Source: an uncultured Candidatus Saccharibacteria bacterium (GTDB taxonomy: Bacteria > Patescibacteriota > Saccharimonadia > Saccharimonadales > Saccharimonadaceae). From it: 64,000 bases of DNA. The stretch is taken from NCBI GenBank assembly GCA_938043965.1, contig CALIQQ010000016.1, positions 22,777 to 86,776 on the forward strand, read 5' to 3'. A program made the translations under genes and the position numbers. The stretch's first letter is position 1. Every line of letters starts with the position of its first letter. Below are positions 34,446 through 42,832 of the stretch, one piece after another. The notes beneath the pieces were generated by a model that was not told the origin of the DNA, did no database searches, and saw only the letters and a list, made by a program, of their open reading frames with translations.

Positions 34446-35504
34446 ATGTTAATCTTGGGAATTGAAACTTCGTGTGACGAAACCGCTGCTGCTGTCGTCG
34501 AAAATGGCAGTCATATTTTGAGCAACGTCGTTGTCTCCCAAATCGATATTTTTGCCGAATACGGCGGCGTGATTCCTGAGGTCGCCGCTCGCAATCATCT
34601 TGAAGTTATAATGCCAGTCATCAAAAAAGCCCTCACCGATGCCAACAAAACCTGGTCTGACATTGACGCTATTGCTGTCACTCATACGCCAGGACTACTT
34701 GGCTCACTTCTCATCGGCACCTTAACTGCTCGCACTCTCGCCATTCTACATCAAAAACCACTTTACGCCGTTCATCACCTAAAATCCCACATCTACGCTA
34801 ACTGGCTCGACTCTAATTCATCCACCTCACAGCCCAGGTCAAGCCTACCGACTTTCCCTCTTCTCTCTCTCGTCATTTCCGGTGGCCATACTCAAATTCT
34901 TAAAATGGACGCGCATAATCATTTTGAAATCATTGGCACCACAAGAGACGACGCCGTTGGTGAATGCTTTGATAAAGTCGCCAAGATTCTCGGTCTCCCT
35001 TATCCAGGTGGACCAGCTATCGCCCATGCCGCCCTCACCGGCGATCGCACTAAATACCGCTTTCCCCGTCCTAAAGTCGATGGTCTAGATTTTAGCTTTT
35101 CTGGCCTTAAAACTGCCGTTCTAAGAACCGTCCAATCTGAGCTTGATCTCCCCATCAGTCACCCTAGTTATGATTTAAAAAATCACCTCACCCCAGCTCA
35201 AATTGCCGATTTTGCTGCCAGTTTTGAACAAACCGCCGTCGATTATCTATTAGATAAACTTCAAGCCGCCCAAAAACTCCATCCCGACACCAAATCCTTC
35301 GTCATTGCTGGTGGCGTTTCCGCCAATTCCCTCCTCCGCGAAGCCGCTACTGCTCGCTTTAGCTCAATTTATTTCCCTGCCCCAAAATTCTCCGGCGACA
35401 ACGGCGCCATGGTTGCCGCTGCTGCCTTTTTTGAAATCCAATCTGGTGTCGCCCCTACTGACCCCTACAAACTCAACATCCTTCCCCGCTCTGCCATCAA
35501 CTAA
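34446..35504 (+). CDS. tsaD: tRNA N6-threonylcarbamoyladenosine transferase TsaD
   Basis: A 352-aa Kae1/TsaD ASKHA protein with GIETSCDETAAAVV at the N-terminus, the metal-binding His pair in HHLKSH (111 and 115), SGGHTQI, the GGPAIA region and the C-terminal AGGVSANSLLR and SGDNGAM motifs. It transfers the threonylcarbamoyl group to A37 of ANN-decoding tRNAs, with TsaB and TsaE encoded at 6847-7580. An intact length argues that the pathway is working despite the short TsaB. Leaderless start. Confidence 0.97.
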   Translation: MLILGIETSCDETAAAVVENGSHILSNVVVSQIDIFAEYGGVIPEVAARNHLEVIMPVIKKALTDANKTWSDIDAIAVTHTPGLLGSLLIGTLTARTLAILHQKPLYAVHHLKSHIYANWLDSNSSTSQPRSSLPTFPLLSLVISGGHTQILKMDAHNHFEIIGTTRDDAVGECFDKVAKILGLPYPGGPAIAHAALTGDRTKYRFPRPKVDGLDFSFSGLKTAVLRTVQSELDLPISHPSYDLKNHLTPAQIADFAASFEQTAVDYLLDKLQAAQKLHPDTKSFVIAGGVSANSLLREAATARFSSIYFPAPKFSGDNGAMVAAAAFFEIQSGVAPTDPYKLNILPRSAIN

Positions 35505-35531
35505 CATCTCTCCCCGTTTCATCATTTATGC

Positions 35532-35537
35532 TATAAT
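35532..35537 (+). promoter_or_regulatory. Extended -10 box, leaderless start of the FemABX gene
   Basis: ATGCTATAAT, 7 nt before the ATG at 35545. Confidence 0.6.
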
Positions 35538-35544
35538 AATCCTC

Positions 35545-36483
35545 ATGAGTATTCCTCTTCAGCAAACGAGAGAATGGGAGCAACTCCAGAATCAACTCGG
35601 TGAAACTACTTTTTTTCAACAAACCGCCGACTTTACTTTTCTTGCCATTCTTAAAAAAACTCGTTTCTTAAATTACCTCTACTTGCCATATGGCCCAGTT
35701 TTAAACACTAAAACTGCCGCTAAAACCGCTTACAAGGCTCTTCTAGCCCTCGCCAAGGAAAATAACGTAAGCTTTATCAGGATTGAGCCGCAAGACCTTA
35801 AAAACGCCTCTTATTTGCTTAAACTACCCAATTTGCGTAAATCTACCGACCTAAACCCGGCTCACACCTGGCTACTTGACCTCGAGAAGCCAAAGGAGCA
35901 GATCATCTCTGACTTCGCACAAGGCACTCGCACTCGCTATAATCAGAGTGAAAAAAAAGGTATTACCATCACCGTCTCCGACAATCCCGATGATATTCAC
36001 CCTCTCGTCCAGCTACAACACAAGCTAGCCCGCGAAAAAGGCATCAATACCTTCTCTGAAGATTATCTTCGCACCGAGCTCGCACAACCTTTTGCCTCTC
36101 TCTATCTCGCGCACTATCAAGTCGAAGGTACCGATAAAATTATCGCTGCTTCCTTGTTTTTTGACTACGATGGCGTCCGTTATTATATGCAGTCCGCCTC
36201 CGATTACGATTATCGTAAGCTTCCCAGTGCCGTCGCTATTTTGGTTTCCGCCATTTTTGACGCTAAGGAAAAGGGCCTTAAAGCTTTTGACTTCTGGGGC
36301 ATCGCACCTGATGACGCACCAAAAGACCACCCTTGGGCTGGTTTCACCGCCTTTAAAAAGTCTTTCGGTGGCTTTGCTCGCACCTATGCTGGCACCTATG
36401 ACCTCATCTTAAATTATCCAAAATACCATCTCTATAATTTCGCCCGTCGCCTCAATCGTTTTATCCGTAAGCTAAAAGCCTAG
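35545..36483 (+). CDS. FemABX-like peptidoglycan aminoacyltransferase
   Basis: A 312-aa protein with two GNAT-like halves. Recognisable blocks are YLPYGPVL, the TRYNQSEKKGI segment of the second substrate site, YYMQSASDYDYRKL and KAFDFWGIAPDD, followed by GFTAFKKSFGG near the C-terminus. These are typical of FemX/FemA proteins, which add amino acids from aminoacyl-tRNA to the peptidoglycan stem peptide to build cross-bridges. The open frame extends upstream to 35305 inside tsaD, but ATG 35545 lies 7 nt after a -10 box. Confidence 0.88.
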   Translation: MSIPLQQTREWEQLQNQLGETTFFQQTADFTFLAILKKTRFLNYLYLPYGPVLNTKTAAKTAYKALLALAKENNVSFIRIEPQDLKNASYLLKLPNLRKSTDLNPAHTWLLDLEKPKEQIISDFAQGTRTRYNQSEKKGITITVSDNPDDIHPLVQLQHKLAREKGINTFSEDYLRTELAQPFASLYLAHYQVEGTDKIIAASLFFDYDGVRYYMQSASDYDYRKLPSAVAILVSAIFDAKEKGLKAFDFWGIAPDDAPKDHPWAGFTAFKKSFGGFARTYAGTYDLILNYPKYHLYNFARRLNRFIRKLKA

Positions 36484-36524
36484 TCACCTCAATCGCTAAA
36501 ATGTATTAGTTTTAATCCAACGTT

Positions 36525-36728
36525 TTAGCCATTAAACTTATCTAAATTAAACATTGGCGTTTTCTCCTCATCAATAATCGCCTGCGCCTTTTTCAAAAGT
36601 TTCGTAATTCCCTTCTCTGTTTTTGCCGACCCCACATGCACCGTTTTCACCACCTTGCCCCGCTCTTTATAACACACTTGCACCCCAGTTGCATCCGATC
36701 CAGTCTTGAATTTACGAATATATGCCAT
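36525..36728 (-). CDS. Small protein resembling the N-terminus of IS1634-like transposases
   Basis: A 67-aa protein starting MAYIRKFKTGSDATGVQV with VKTVHVGSAKTEKG following; this matches my memory of the N-terminal beta-hairpin region of IS1634/IS4-type transposases. The catalytic DDE part is absent and no further homology follows upstream or downstream. The ATG lies 6 nt after TGTTATAAT, so it has a good promoter and may be an independent small gene, not just debris. A longer start at 36746 would lie inside the -10 region. Confidence 0.5.
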   Translation of the reverse strand: MAYIRKFKTGSDATGVQVCYKERGKVVKTVHVGSAKTEKGITKLLKKAQAIIDEEKTPMFNLDKFNG

Positions 36729-36734
36729 ATCAAA

Positions 36735-36740
36735 ATTATA
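36735..36740 (-). promoter_or_regulatory. Extended -10 box of the small transposase-like gene
   Basis: GTGTTATAAT on the minus strand, 6 nt before the ATG at 36728. Confidence 0.55.
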
Positions 36741-36777
36741 ACACATTCCACGCTATCACCTTTTTAGCTTTAATGTG

Positions 36778-36804
36778 CCCCTGGGCGCCGCAGGCGCCCA
36801 GGGG
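36778..36804. repeat. GC-rich palindrome, copy 1
   Basis: Perfect 12-bp arms (cccctgggcgcc / ggcgcccagggg) around a GCA loop, followed by ggtaaaatccctatttta, itself a short AT hairpin. Confidence 0.9.
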
Positions 36805-36835
36805 GTAAAATCCCTATTTTAGCTTCGGTTCTCAT

Positions 36836-36856
36836 TTGGGCGCCGCAGGCGCCCAA
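36836..36856. repeat. GC-rich palindrome, copy 2
   Basis: Perfect 9-bp arms (ttgggcgcc / ggcgcccaa) around the same GCA loop, followed by ggggtaaaatacctattttta. Same composite unit as copy 1, about 58 bp away. Confidence 0.9.
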
Positions 36857-36919
36857 GGGGTAAAATACCTATTTTTACCTCTAAAAATCCTTATTTTCTA
36901 CCCAAATTCGAAAAACCAC

Positions 36920-36930
36920 AAGCATTATCC
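36920..36930 (+). other. Single consensus DnaA-box-like site
   Basis: A TTATCCACA nonamer just after CACAAGCA. Only one exact copy is seen nearby, so it is not taken as an origin. Confidence 0.3.
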
Positions 36931-36982
36931 ACAAATTCACAGCCTTTTCCCTGCCCTTCTTCCCTATCATGTTAGCAAGCAC

Positions 36983-37162
36983 TTGACTTAGCAACCCGCT
37001 TTGCTATACAATAACCATAACAATTGTGCATTTGGGAAATGATACAGCAAGGTTGAGAGAATCTGATCGCTCTCATGACACAAAACTCGCATAATTGGGG
37101 AACAAAAATTACCAAAATAACAGAGGTAAGTTACAAGGCATAACATCTTATGCTTGTTTTGT
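36983..37162 (+). ncRNA. Candidate small RNA (about 145 nt) with promoter and intrinsic terminator
   Basis: Promoter TTGACT (36983-36988), 16-nt spacer, TGC-TATACA (37005-37010), predicted start near 37017. The RNA would hold a perfect hairpin TGAGAG / CTCTCA (37054-37075) and end in a hairpin CAAGgCATAA / TTATGCTTG (37134-37156) followed by TTTT. There is no convincing ORF inside. I do not recognise it as 6S, SRP, tmRNA or RNase P RNA. Confidence 0.45.
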
Positions 37163-37362
37163 CAATCACGATAAAACTTATACTTATTTCACACAACTAA
37201 TTTCACAAGAAAGTGCTTAAGTTTTCCTAGCATTTAGATTTTTAATGTAAGACCATCTTCTAATTTAAAACGCAAGCATTTTCACAAGAATTATTGAATT
37301 TAAAGCCATTCAACTATGGTTTTTGAACTAAAAACTAGCTTTTGGAGAAAAGCCTCCTCCTA

Positions 37363-37471
37363 GAGCCAACTCTACTTAATCAGCAAAGATTTACTTTAGA
37401 ACCAACTTTATTTAATCAGCAAAGATTTTACTTTAGAACTAATTTTATTTAATCAGTAAAAATTTACTTTG
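37363..37471 (+). repeat. Tandem repeat, three copies of 36-37 bp
   Basis: Units at 37363-37398, 37399-37435 and 37436-37471, each with the core ttaatcagcaaagattt and ending actttag/actttgg, followed by a partial fourth (gagctaa). It lies directly before the DUF1653 gene. Confidence 0.9.
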
Positions 37472-37488
37472 GAGCTAAACCCCATTTT

Positions 37489-37791
37489 ATGAATAACTAC
37501 TTTTACGACTTCTTCAAACCAGGGGATCATGTCCAACATTTCAAGCGCGAACTTCAGTATAAAACCGATTTGAACCGTATTCCGAACCTTTACCGCTATC
37601 GCATCGTCGGTCTCGCTACGCACTCCGAAACCCGCGCCGAGTTGGTTATTTATGAATCCCTCTATAGCAAAGATCGAGCAGGGAACTATAAACTCTACGC
37701 CCGTCCAGTTGAATTTTTTCTTTCGCCCGTCGATCACCAAAAGTACCCCAACGTCAAACAGCGCTATCGCTTTGAGAAAGTTGACAGCTAA
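37489..37791 (+). CDS. DUF1653-family protein
   Basis: A 100-aa protein. The segments YRIVGLATHSETRAELVIYESLY and YARPVEFFLSPV match DUF1653, a small beta-rich domain of unknown function usually 60-80 residues long. The N-terminal 30 residues (NNYFYDFFKPGDHVQHFK) replace the short GxYRHFKG start. No close Shine-Dalgarno or -10 box precedes the ATG; its leader consists of the 36-bp repeats. Transcription probably ends at the hairpin at 37867. Confidence 0.8.
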   Translation: MNNYFYDFFKPGDHVQHFKRELQYKTDLNRIPNLYRYRIVGLATHSETRAELVIYESLYSKDRAGNYKLYARPVEFFLSPVDHQKYPNVKQRYRFEKVDS

Positions 37792-37866
37792 AAGGGAATT
37801 ATTAGTCAACACTAGAATTATCAATCAGCGCTAATCGCACCCTATAATTTTATTATTAGAACATAA

Positions 37867-37899
37867 AAAATAAGTGCTGTCAATAGCACTTATTTTCTC
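37867..37899. terminator. Bidirectional intrinsic terminator
   Basis: AAAATAAGTGCT (37867-37878) and AGCACTTATTTT (37885-37896) form a perfect stem with T/A runs on both sides, between the DUF1653 gene and valS. Confidence 0.8.
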
Positions 37900-38010
37900 G
37901 ACTCTAACCTAACATCTTCGCGACTTTATTTTCTCGTTTTTAGCCTAGTGTCTTCGTAGCTTTAAGCTTTTTTTAACTCCGACCTAACTCCGACCTAAAA
38001 CCTTCTTAAC

Positions 38011-40740
38011 TTAAATCGCCTCGATTTGATTTTTTAGCCGCTTAATCAGCCCCTCTTTTTCAGAAATTGCGTCGCGCGTTTCTTTCACTAAGGCCGCTGG
38101 TGCTCGTTCCACATAAGCTGGGTTCATCATGCGCGCGTTCAAGCCATCCAATTCTCGTCCAATCGCCAAAATTCTTTCCTCCAGCTCAGTTCGATAGTCT
38201 GCCACCACTGCTTCCGGCACATCCAGATATAACTCATGGTTGGCCAGCGCTAAATGTAGCCCTCTCGGCGCCCCATTCGTTGGCATCACAAACGGCACTC
38301 TCGCCAAAAACTTCACCAGCAAAGTATTATCATCTACTAAAATATCTTCGCCAAACAGCACTCCAAATTTCTTACCCTTCGCCACATTGGACAGGGAAGT
38401 ATTCGTTGCGCGAATTTCCGCCACCACCAGTTTTAGTCGCTCAAAGTTTTCTGCCGAAATTTCGTCATAGCCCAATTTTGATGGCCATTTCGCATCAATA
38501 ATCATCCCGCTCGTCCAGGACAAATTCTGCCAAATCGCTTCCGTCACGAATGGCGCAAACGGATGCAACATCGTCAAAATCGTCTCCAGTGTCGCCTTTA
38601 ACAGGGAAGTATTCTTATAAATCTTCTGACTTTCAACAAACCAGTCCGCATATTTATCCCAAATCGTCGCATAAAGCACTTCTATCGCCTCAGCAAATCG
38701 GTACTCCGCTATACATTGCTCCACCTGCGCTCGGCAGCGATTCAGTTCTCGACAAATCCAGTCCTCACCCATGTTATTGGTCGTATATTGATATTGTTCA
38801 GGGTTAATTTTGTCCGATTCCGATTCGTGGATTGCCGAACCACCTCTATCAGTTAACCCAACTTGTTCATTCTCTAGCACCACATCAATATTCGCATACG
38901 AGAAACCCTTCTTTTCCGTCTCCTCCTCAATCACCCCCTGAATAAACCGTGAAATGTTCCATAATTTATTGCATAATTTTTGTCCCGAAACTACTGAATT
39001 TTCCGAAAACGCTTGATTCATTCCTGCCGAACGACCCCTTAAGATGCCTAACCTAAACGCATCTGAGCCATACTTTGACACCAAATCCATCGGGTTAATC
39101 ACATTGCCCTTTGATTTTGACATCTTTTTGCCGTTCGCATCCAGCACCAATCCGTGCAAATACACCTCTTTAAACGGCACTTCATTTGTCACATATAGTC
39201 CCATCATAATCATGCGAGCCACCCATGCAAACAGAATGTCCGCCCCTGTTTCCATCACATTTAGCGGATAGAAATCGGATGGATTATTTTCTTCCCAATT
39301 CGTACACACAATCGGCCAATGCGACGACGAGAACCAAGTATCAAAGGTATCCTCATCTCGACGATATTTTACGCCCCCAATTTCAATTTCCATCAAATTC
39401 ACCCTTGTATCAAACACCCACTCATCGCCATCTGCATTCGAGTCCACCTTCTTAAACATCGGGATTGCGATCCCCCAAGGAATCTGCCTTGAGATATTCC
39501 AGTCTTTCAGCTCCTTAAGGTAATTGGTTAGTACCTTCTGTTTATTTTCCGGATGAAACTTAATTTCATTATTTTCTAGATGCGAAATCGCCACCTTCGC
39601 CAATTTTTCCGTATCAATAAACCACTGCTCTTTTAGTAGCGGTTCAATCACCGTTCCACATTTATAACAATGTGAGACCGCGTGGCGAATTTTCTTTTCT
39701 CCCCTTAAAAATCCTGCTTCTTTCAGCTCTTTTAGCACCTTTTTTCGACATTCAGCAGTTGTCAAGCCCTCATATTCCGCTCCAGCCGTCGCCAACATCT
39801 TGCCATCAAATCCAATCACCGTTACTCGCGGCAAATCATGTCGATTTCCAACCTCAAAGTCATCCGGATCATGTGCTGGCGTAATCTTTACCGCTCCTGT
39901 TCCATAGCTTGGATCCGCATGCTCATCAAAGATAATTGGGATTTCTCGCTTCGAAAGTGGCAACTTCACCATTTTTCCCGCCACCGCCTTATAACGCTCA
40001 TCTGTTGGATTCACTGCCACCGCCGTATCTCCAAACAGCGTCTCTGGTCGCGTGGTCGAAACGATAATCTCTTTAATTTCCGCACTATCATCTACTAGTG
40101 GATAGGCAATATCCCAAAGATAACCATCTTCATCCTCATGCTCCACCTCAATATCTGCAAACGCTGTCTGGTGTTTCGTACAAAAATTCACCAGTTTTTC
40201 ACCCCTATACACCATTCCGTCCCGCCACATTTTTTCAAATGTCGCATACACTCGGCGCACCACGTTTTCATCTAATGTAAAGGTCAAATCTTGCCAAGCA
40301 CAGGAAGCCCCCAGCGCTCTTAATTGCAACTCCATATTGCCACGCTGTTGTTGCACAAAATTCCATACTCTCGCATATAGCTCATCTCTTGAAAATTCAA
40401 ATCGCGTATGTCCGTCTTTTTCAAGATTGCGTTCATACACCACCCAAGTCTCAAATCCAGCATGATCCGCCCCGGGAATATACCAAGCCTTTTCACCCCG
40501 CAAGCGATAATATCTCGTTAAGCTGTCCTCTAAGGCCACTGTCAGCCCGTGTCCGATGTGTAAATTACCATTCGCATTCGGAGGCGGCATTACAATCGAA
40601 AAGCGCTTACGCTTAGCCTCAGCGCCTTCCAGGGCATATTCTGAGTCGGGAATTACTGGCAAAAACTTGCCCGTAGCCTCCCACGCAGCATAAATATCCG
40701 TTTCAAAGTTTTGTGGTTCATAACTACTTGCAAATTTCAT
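38011..40740 (-). CDS. valS: Valyl-tRNA synthetase
   Basis: A 909-aa class Ia synthetase of normal bacterial length. It shows PPPNANGNLHIGHGLTVAL (HIGH motif, about 52-70), an editing domain with TTRPETLFGDTA, the Trp-rich NWEENNPSDFYPLNVMETG region, and KMSKSKGN, plus a C-terminal coiled coil (about 850-909). VNPTDERY and ITPAHDPDDFEVG are typical of ValRS and distinguish it from IleRS. An AAAGGGAG site precedes the ATG. Confidence 0.97.
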   Translation of the reverse strand: MKFASSYEPQNFETDIYAAWEATGKFLPVIPDSEYALEGAEAKRKRFSIVMPPPNANGNLHIGHGLTVALEDSLTRYYRLRGEKAWYIPGADHAGFETWVVYERNLEKDGHTRFEFSRDELYARVWNFVQQQRGNMELQLRALGASCAWQDLTFTLDENVVRRVYATFEKMWRDGMVYRGEKLVNFCTKHQTAFADIEVEHEDEDGYLWDIAYPLVDDSAEIKEIIVSTTRPETLFGDTAVAVNPTDERYKAVAGKMVKLPLSKREIPIIFDEHADPSYGTGAVKITPAHDPDDFEVGNRHDLPRVTVIGFDGKMLATAGAEYEGLTTAECRKKVLKELKEAGFLRGEKKIRHAVSHCYKCGTVIEPLLKEQWFIDTEKLAKVAISHLENNEIKFHPENKQKVLTNYLKELKDWNISRQIPWGIAIPMFKKVDSNADGDEWVFDTRVNLMEIEIGGVKYRRDEDTFDTWFSSSHWPIVCTNWEENNPSDFYPLNVMETGADILFAWVARMIMMGLYVTNEVPFKEVYLHGLVLDANGKKMSKSKGNVINPMDLVSKYGSDAFRLGILRGRSAGMNQAFSENSVVSGQKLCNKLWNISRFIQGVIEEETEKKGFSYANIDVVLENEQVGLTDRGGSAIHESESDKINPEQYQYTTNNMGEDWICRELNRCRAQVEQCIAEYRFAEAIEVLYATIWDKYADWFVESQKIYKNTSLLKATLETILTMLHPFAPFVTEAIWQNLSWTSGMIIDAKWPSKLGYDEISAENFERLKLVVAEIRATNTSLSNVAKGKKFGVLFGEDILVDDNTLLVKFLARVPFVMPTNGAPRGLHLALANHELYLDVPEAVVADYRTELEERILAIGRELDGLNARMMNPAYVERAPAALVKETRDAISEKEGLIKRLKNQIEAI

Positions 40741-40796
40741 TTTCTCTCCCTTTCTTTTCTCATTTTTTAACGCTGTCCCCTCTCTTCAGCTAACTT

Positions 40797-42275
40797 TTAT
40801 TCCGATCCTTTTCCCGTCAACACCGCCACCACCGTCATCAATAAAATCTTCAGATCAAACAATACCGACCAATGGTCAATGTAGTAGCAATCTAGCCGTA
40901 CCACTTCCTCGAAATCCGTAATTTGTGATCGTCCCGAGGTCTGCCATAACCCAGTAATCCCTGGCTTTAAACTTAACCTACGCTTATGATGTCCCGCATA
41001 TTGATTATATTCATCAATCATCGGTGGCCGCGTCCCCACTAATGACATATCACCTTTTAGCACATTGAAAAATTGCGGAAATTCATCTAATGAAGTTTTT
41101 CGAATAAACTTACCGACCCTTGTAATTCTCGGGTCATTTTTCATTTTAAACATTGCCCCATTCATCTCGTTTCCGCCCTCCTTTAACAGCTTCTGGCGTC
41201 GTTCTTCCGCATCCTTATACATCGAACGGAACTTATACATATAAAAGTATTTTCCGTTTCGCCCCACTCGTTTTTGTTTAAATAAAATTGGCCCGCCATC
41301 TTCCAGCCAAATTGCTGGTGCTACAAAAATTCCAATCAAAATTGCCAACACGCAGCCAAATGTCGCTCCAATAATATCCAAAATTCGCTTAATAAGTAGC
41401 GCAATTTCCGAAAAAATCCGTGGCGCAAATCGCACTACCTTCAGTGTACCAAAATCTTCCAATTTTGACTCAAAAGTCTCTGACGCAAACGAGTCTATTG
41501 TTACCATCACATCAATCCCCATTTCGCAAACCATCTCAATAATCGCGTTGATTCGCTCGCGATTCAACTGGTTTACCGATATAATCACCATATCAACATT
41601 ATGTCGCTTCAGAAATGTCGTCGCATCATCTTGTTCCTTTTTGAAACCATATTTTACCAGCTCTGGATCAATTCGAATTAACCCTGCATTCACCACCTTA
41701 GCCGCTAGTCCACTTTTCGTTTTTGTCGTTACTCGATAAAATGTCGATTTGTCCTTTGCCGCCAACTCTGCTAACCCGATAATCTCAAAATCATCTGCTC
41801 CATTCCTCAGTAAATTCTTAATCACTCGCTCTTTATCTTCACGATCAGTAAACACCACCGTTTGCTTCTTGTGCCGTGCTTGAATCGCCCGAAAAATCGT
41901 TTGCACTATAATTGCAAACACATACGATAACGCAAAATAAATCGAGAAGAAATACCCAAAGAACAAACGGGGAATTGACTCTGAAATGTGCGCCATATAA
42001 ACAATCGAAGCAAACAAACCTGCCACCAATATTGTGTTCAAAAATGCTTCTTTTAGTAGCCTTAATGCTCCTCTTCGGCCCGTCACATTTGAGCTGCGAT
42101 AAAAAGCGAACACCGCAATATAGCAAAAGATTAAGTATGAGAAGACCAACGCATCGTTAATGTTTCGAAAGGTATCTTCTGCCTCCCAGCCAAACCGAAA
42201 TGTATAGGCAATCAAAAAGGCCACGCCAATCGCGATTACATTCGTAACAAATGTCCCTAATTTTCTCTTAAACAT
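40797..42275 (-). CDS. Polyprenyl-phosphate sugar-1-phosphate transferase (WbaP/exopolysaccharide type)
   Basis: A 492-aa protein with four to five N-terminal transmembrane helices, a central Rossmann-like CoA-binding-type region and a C-terminal bacterial sugar transferase domain (from about 290) containing KRILDIIGA, a membrane hairpin, GPILFKQKRVGRNGK, YKFRSM and the LDEFPQFFNVLKGDMSLVGTRP block. It starts glycan assembly by loading a sugar phosphate on the lipid carrier. Together with the LCP and GT39 genes it suggests surface polysaccharide production. Leaderless start. Confidence 0.93.
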   Translation of the reverse strand: MFKRKLGTFVTNVIAIGVAFLIAYTFRFGWEAEDTFRNINDALVFSYLIFCYIAVFAFYRSSNVTGRRGALRLLKEAFLNTILVAGLFASIVYMAHISESIPRLFFGYFFSIYFALSYVFAIIVQTIFRAIQARHKKQTVVFTDREDKERVIKNLLRNGADDFEIIGLAELAAKDKSTFYRVTTKTKSGLAAKVVNAGLIRIDPELVKYGFKKEQDDATTFLKRHNVDMVIISVNQLNRERINAIIEMVCEMGIDVMVTIDSFASETFESKLEDFGTLKVVRFAPRIFSEIALLIKRILDIIGATFGCVLAILIGIFVAPAIWLEDGGPILFKQKRVGRNGKYFYMYKFRSMYKDAEERRQKLLKEGGNEMNGAMFKMKNDPRITRVGKFIRKTSLDEFPQFFNVLKGDMSLVGTRPPMIDEYNQYAGHHKRRLSLKPGITGLWQTSGRSQITDFEEVVRLDCYYIDHWSVLFDLKILLMTVVAVLTGKGSE

Positions 42276-42282
42276 TTTCCTT

Positions 42283-42288
42283 ATTATA
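42283..42288 (-). promoter_or_regulatory. Extended -10 box, leaderless start of the sugar transferase gene
   Basis: GTGATATAAT on the minus strand, 7 nt before the ATG. Confidence 0.6.
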
Positions 42289-42311
42289 TCACAGCAGAGA
42301 AGAACCCGTGC

Positions 42312-42317
42312 TATAAT
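42312..42317 (+). promoter_or_regulatory. Extended -10 box of the HIT gene
   Basis: GTGCTATAAT, 25 nt before the ATG, leaving room for the GAGAGG ribosome site. It lies back to back with the sugar-transferase promoter. Confidence 0.6.
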
Positions 42318-42342
42318 GTAGAAAAATTAACAGAGAGGTTTT

Positions 42343-42732
42343 ATGGCAAGTATCTTTTCAAAAATCGTTGCGGGCGAAATTCCGTGTTACAAAATTTACG
42401 AAGACGACAGTGTTCTCGCCTTTCTCGATATTCATCCCGAAACCACCGGTCACATTCTCGTCATTCCAAAACTCGAAGTTGATAAATTTTATGATTTGCC
42501 AGACGATATCTACCAACATCTTTTTGCCGTTGTTAAAAAACTCAGTCTACATCTCGAGCAAAAATTAGGCGCCCGCATCATTGCTAAAATTATTGGCACC
42601 GATGTTCCGCACACCCATGTCCACCTCATGCCAGTTGACCCCAATTGGCAGCACGGCAAAACCCTTGAGCCATCCGAGGACGATTTTATCGCCCTGCAAG
42701 CCAAATTAAAAATGGTTAACCCGGAAGGCTAA
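42343..42732 (+). CDS. HIT-family nucleotide hydrolase
   Basis: A 129-aa protein with the full HIT fold: IFSKIVAGEIPCYKIYEDD at the N-terminus, LDIHPETTGHILVIPK, and the catalytic triad HTHVHL (His90, His92, His94). HIT hydrolases act on nucleoside phosphoramidates or dinucleoside polyphosphates; the exact substrate is unknown. It is monocistronic, with a GAGAGG site and a hairpin overlapping its stop codon. Confidence 0.93.
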   Translation: MASIFSKIVAGEIPCYKIYEDDSVLAFLDIHPETTGHILVIPKLEVDKFYDLPDDIYQHLFAVVKKLSLHLEQKLGARIIAKIIGTDVPHTHVHLMPVDPNWQHGKTLEPSEDDFIALQAKLKMVNPEG

Positions 42733-42745
42733 CCCATTTTCTTTT
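42711..42745 (+). terminator. Terminator of the HIT gene
   Basis: AATGGTTA (42711-42718) pairs with TAACCCATT (42730-42738) with one bulged C, followed by TTTCTTTT. Confidence 0.55.
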
Positions 42746-42832
42746 AACTCCTAAGTCGCATCAACACAAACTGTGTCGCTCCTAAGTTTTTGAATTTCAA
42801 CTTTTGACTTTTAGTTTTTTAGTTCTTAGTTT

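Noticed and set aside
36800..37000. Replication origin suggested by a DnaA-box-like TTATCCACA and the nearby strand switch
   Set aside because: Only one exact box is visible, dnaA and dnaN are not nearby, and the strand composition does not appear to change sign here.
37363..37471. CRISPR array suggested by three 36-37 bp repeats
   Set aside because: The units are contiguous without spacers, and no cas gene is present.
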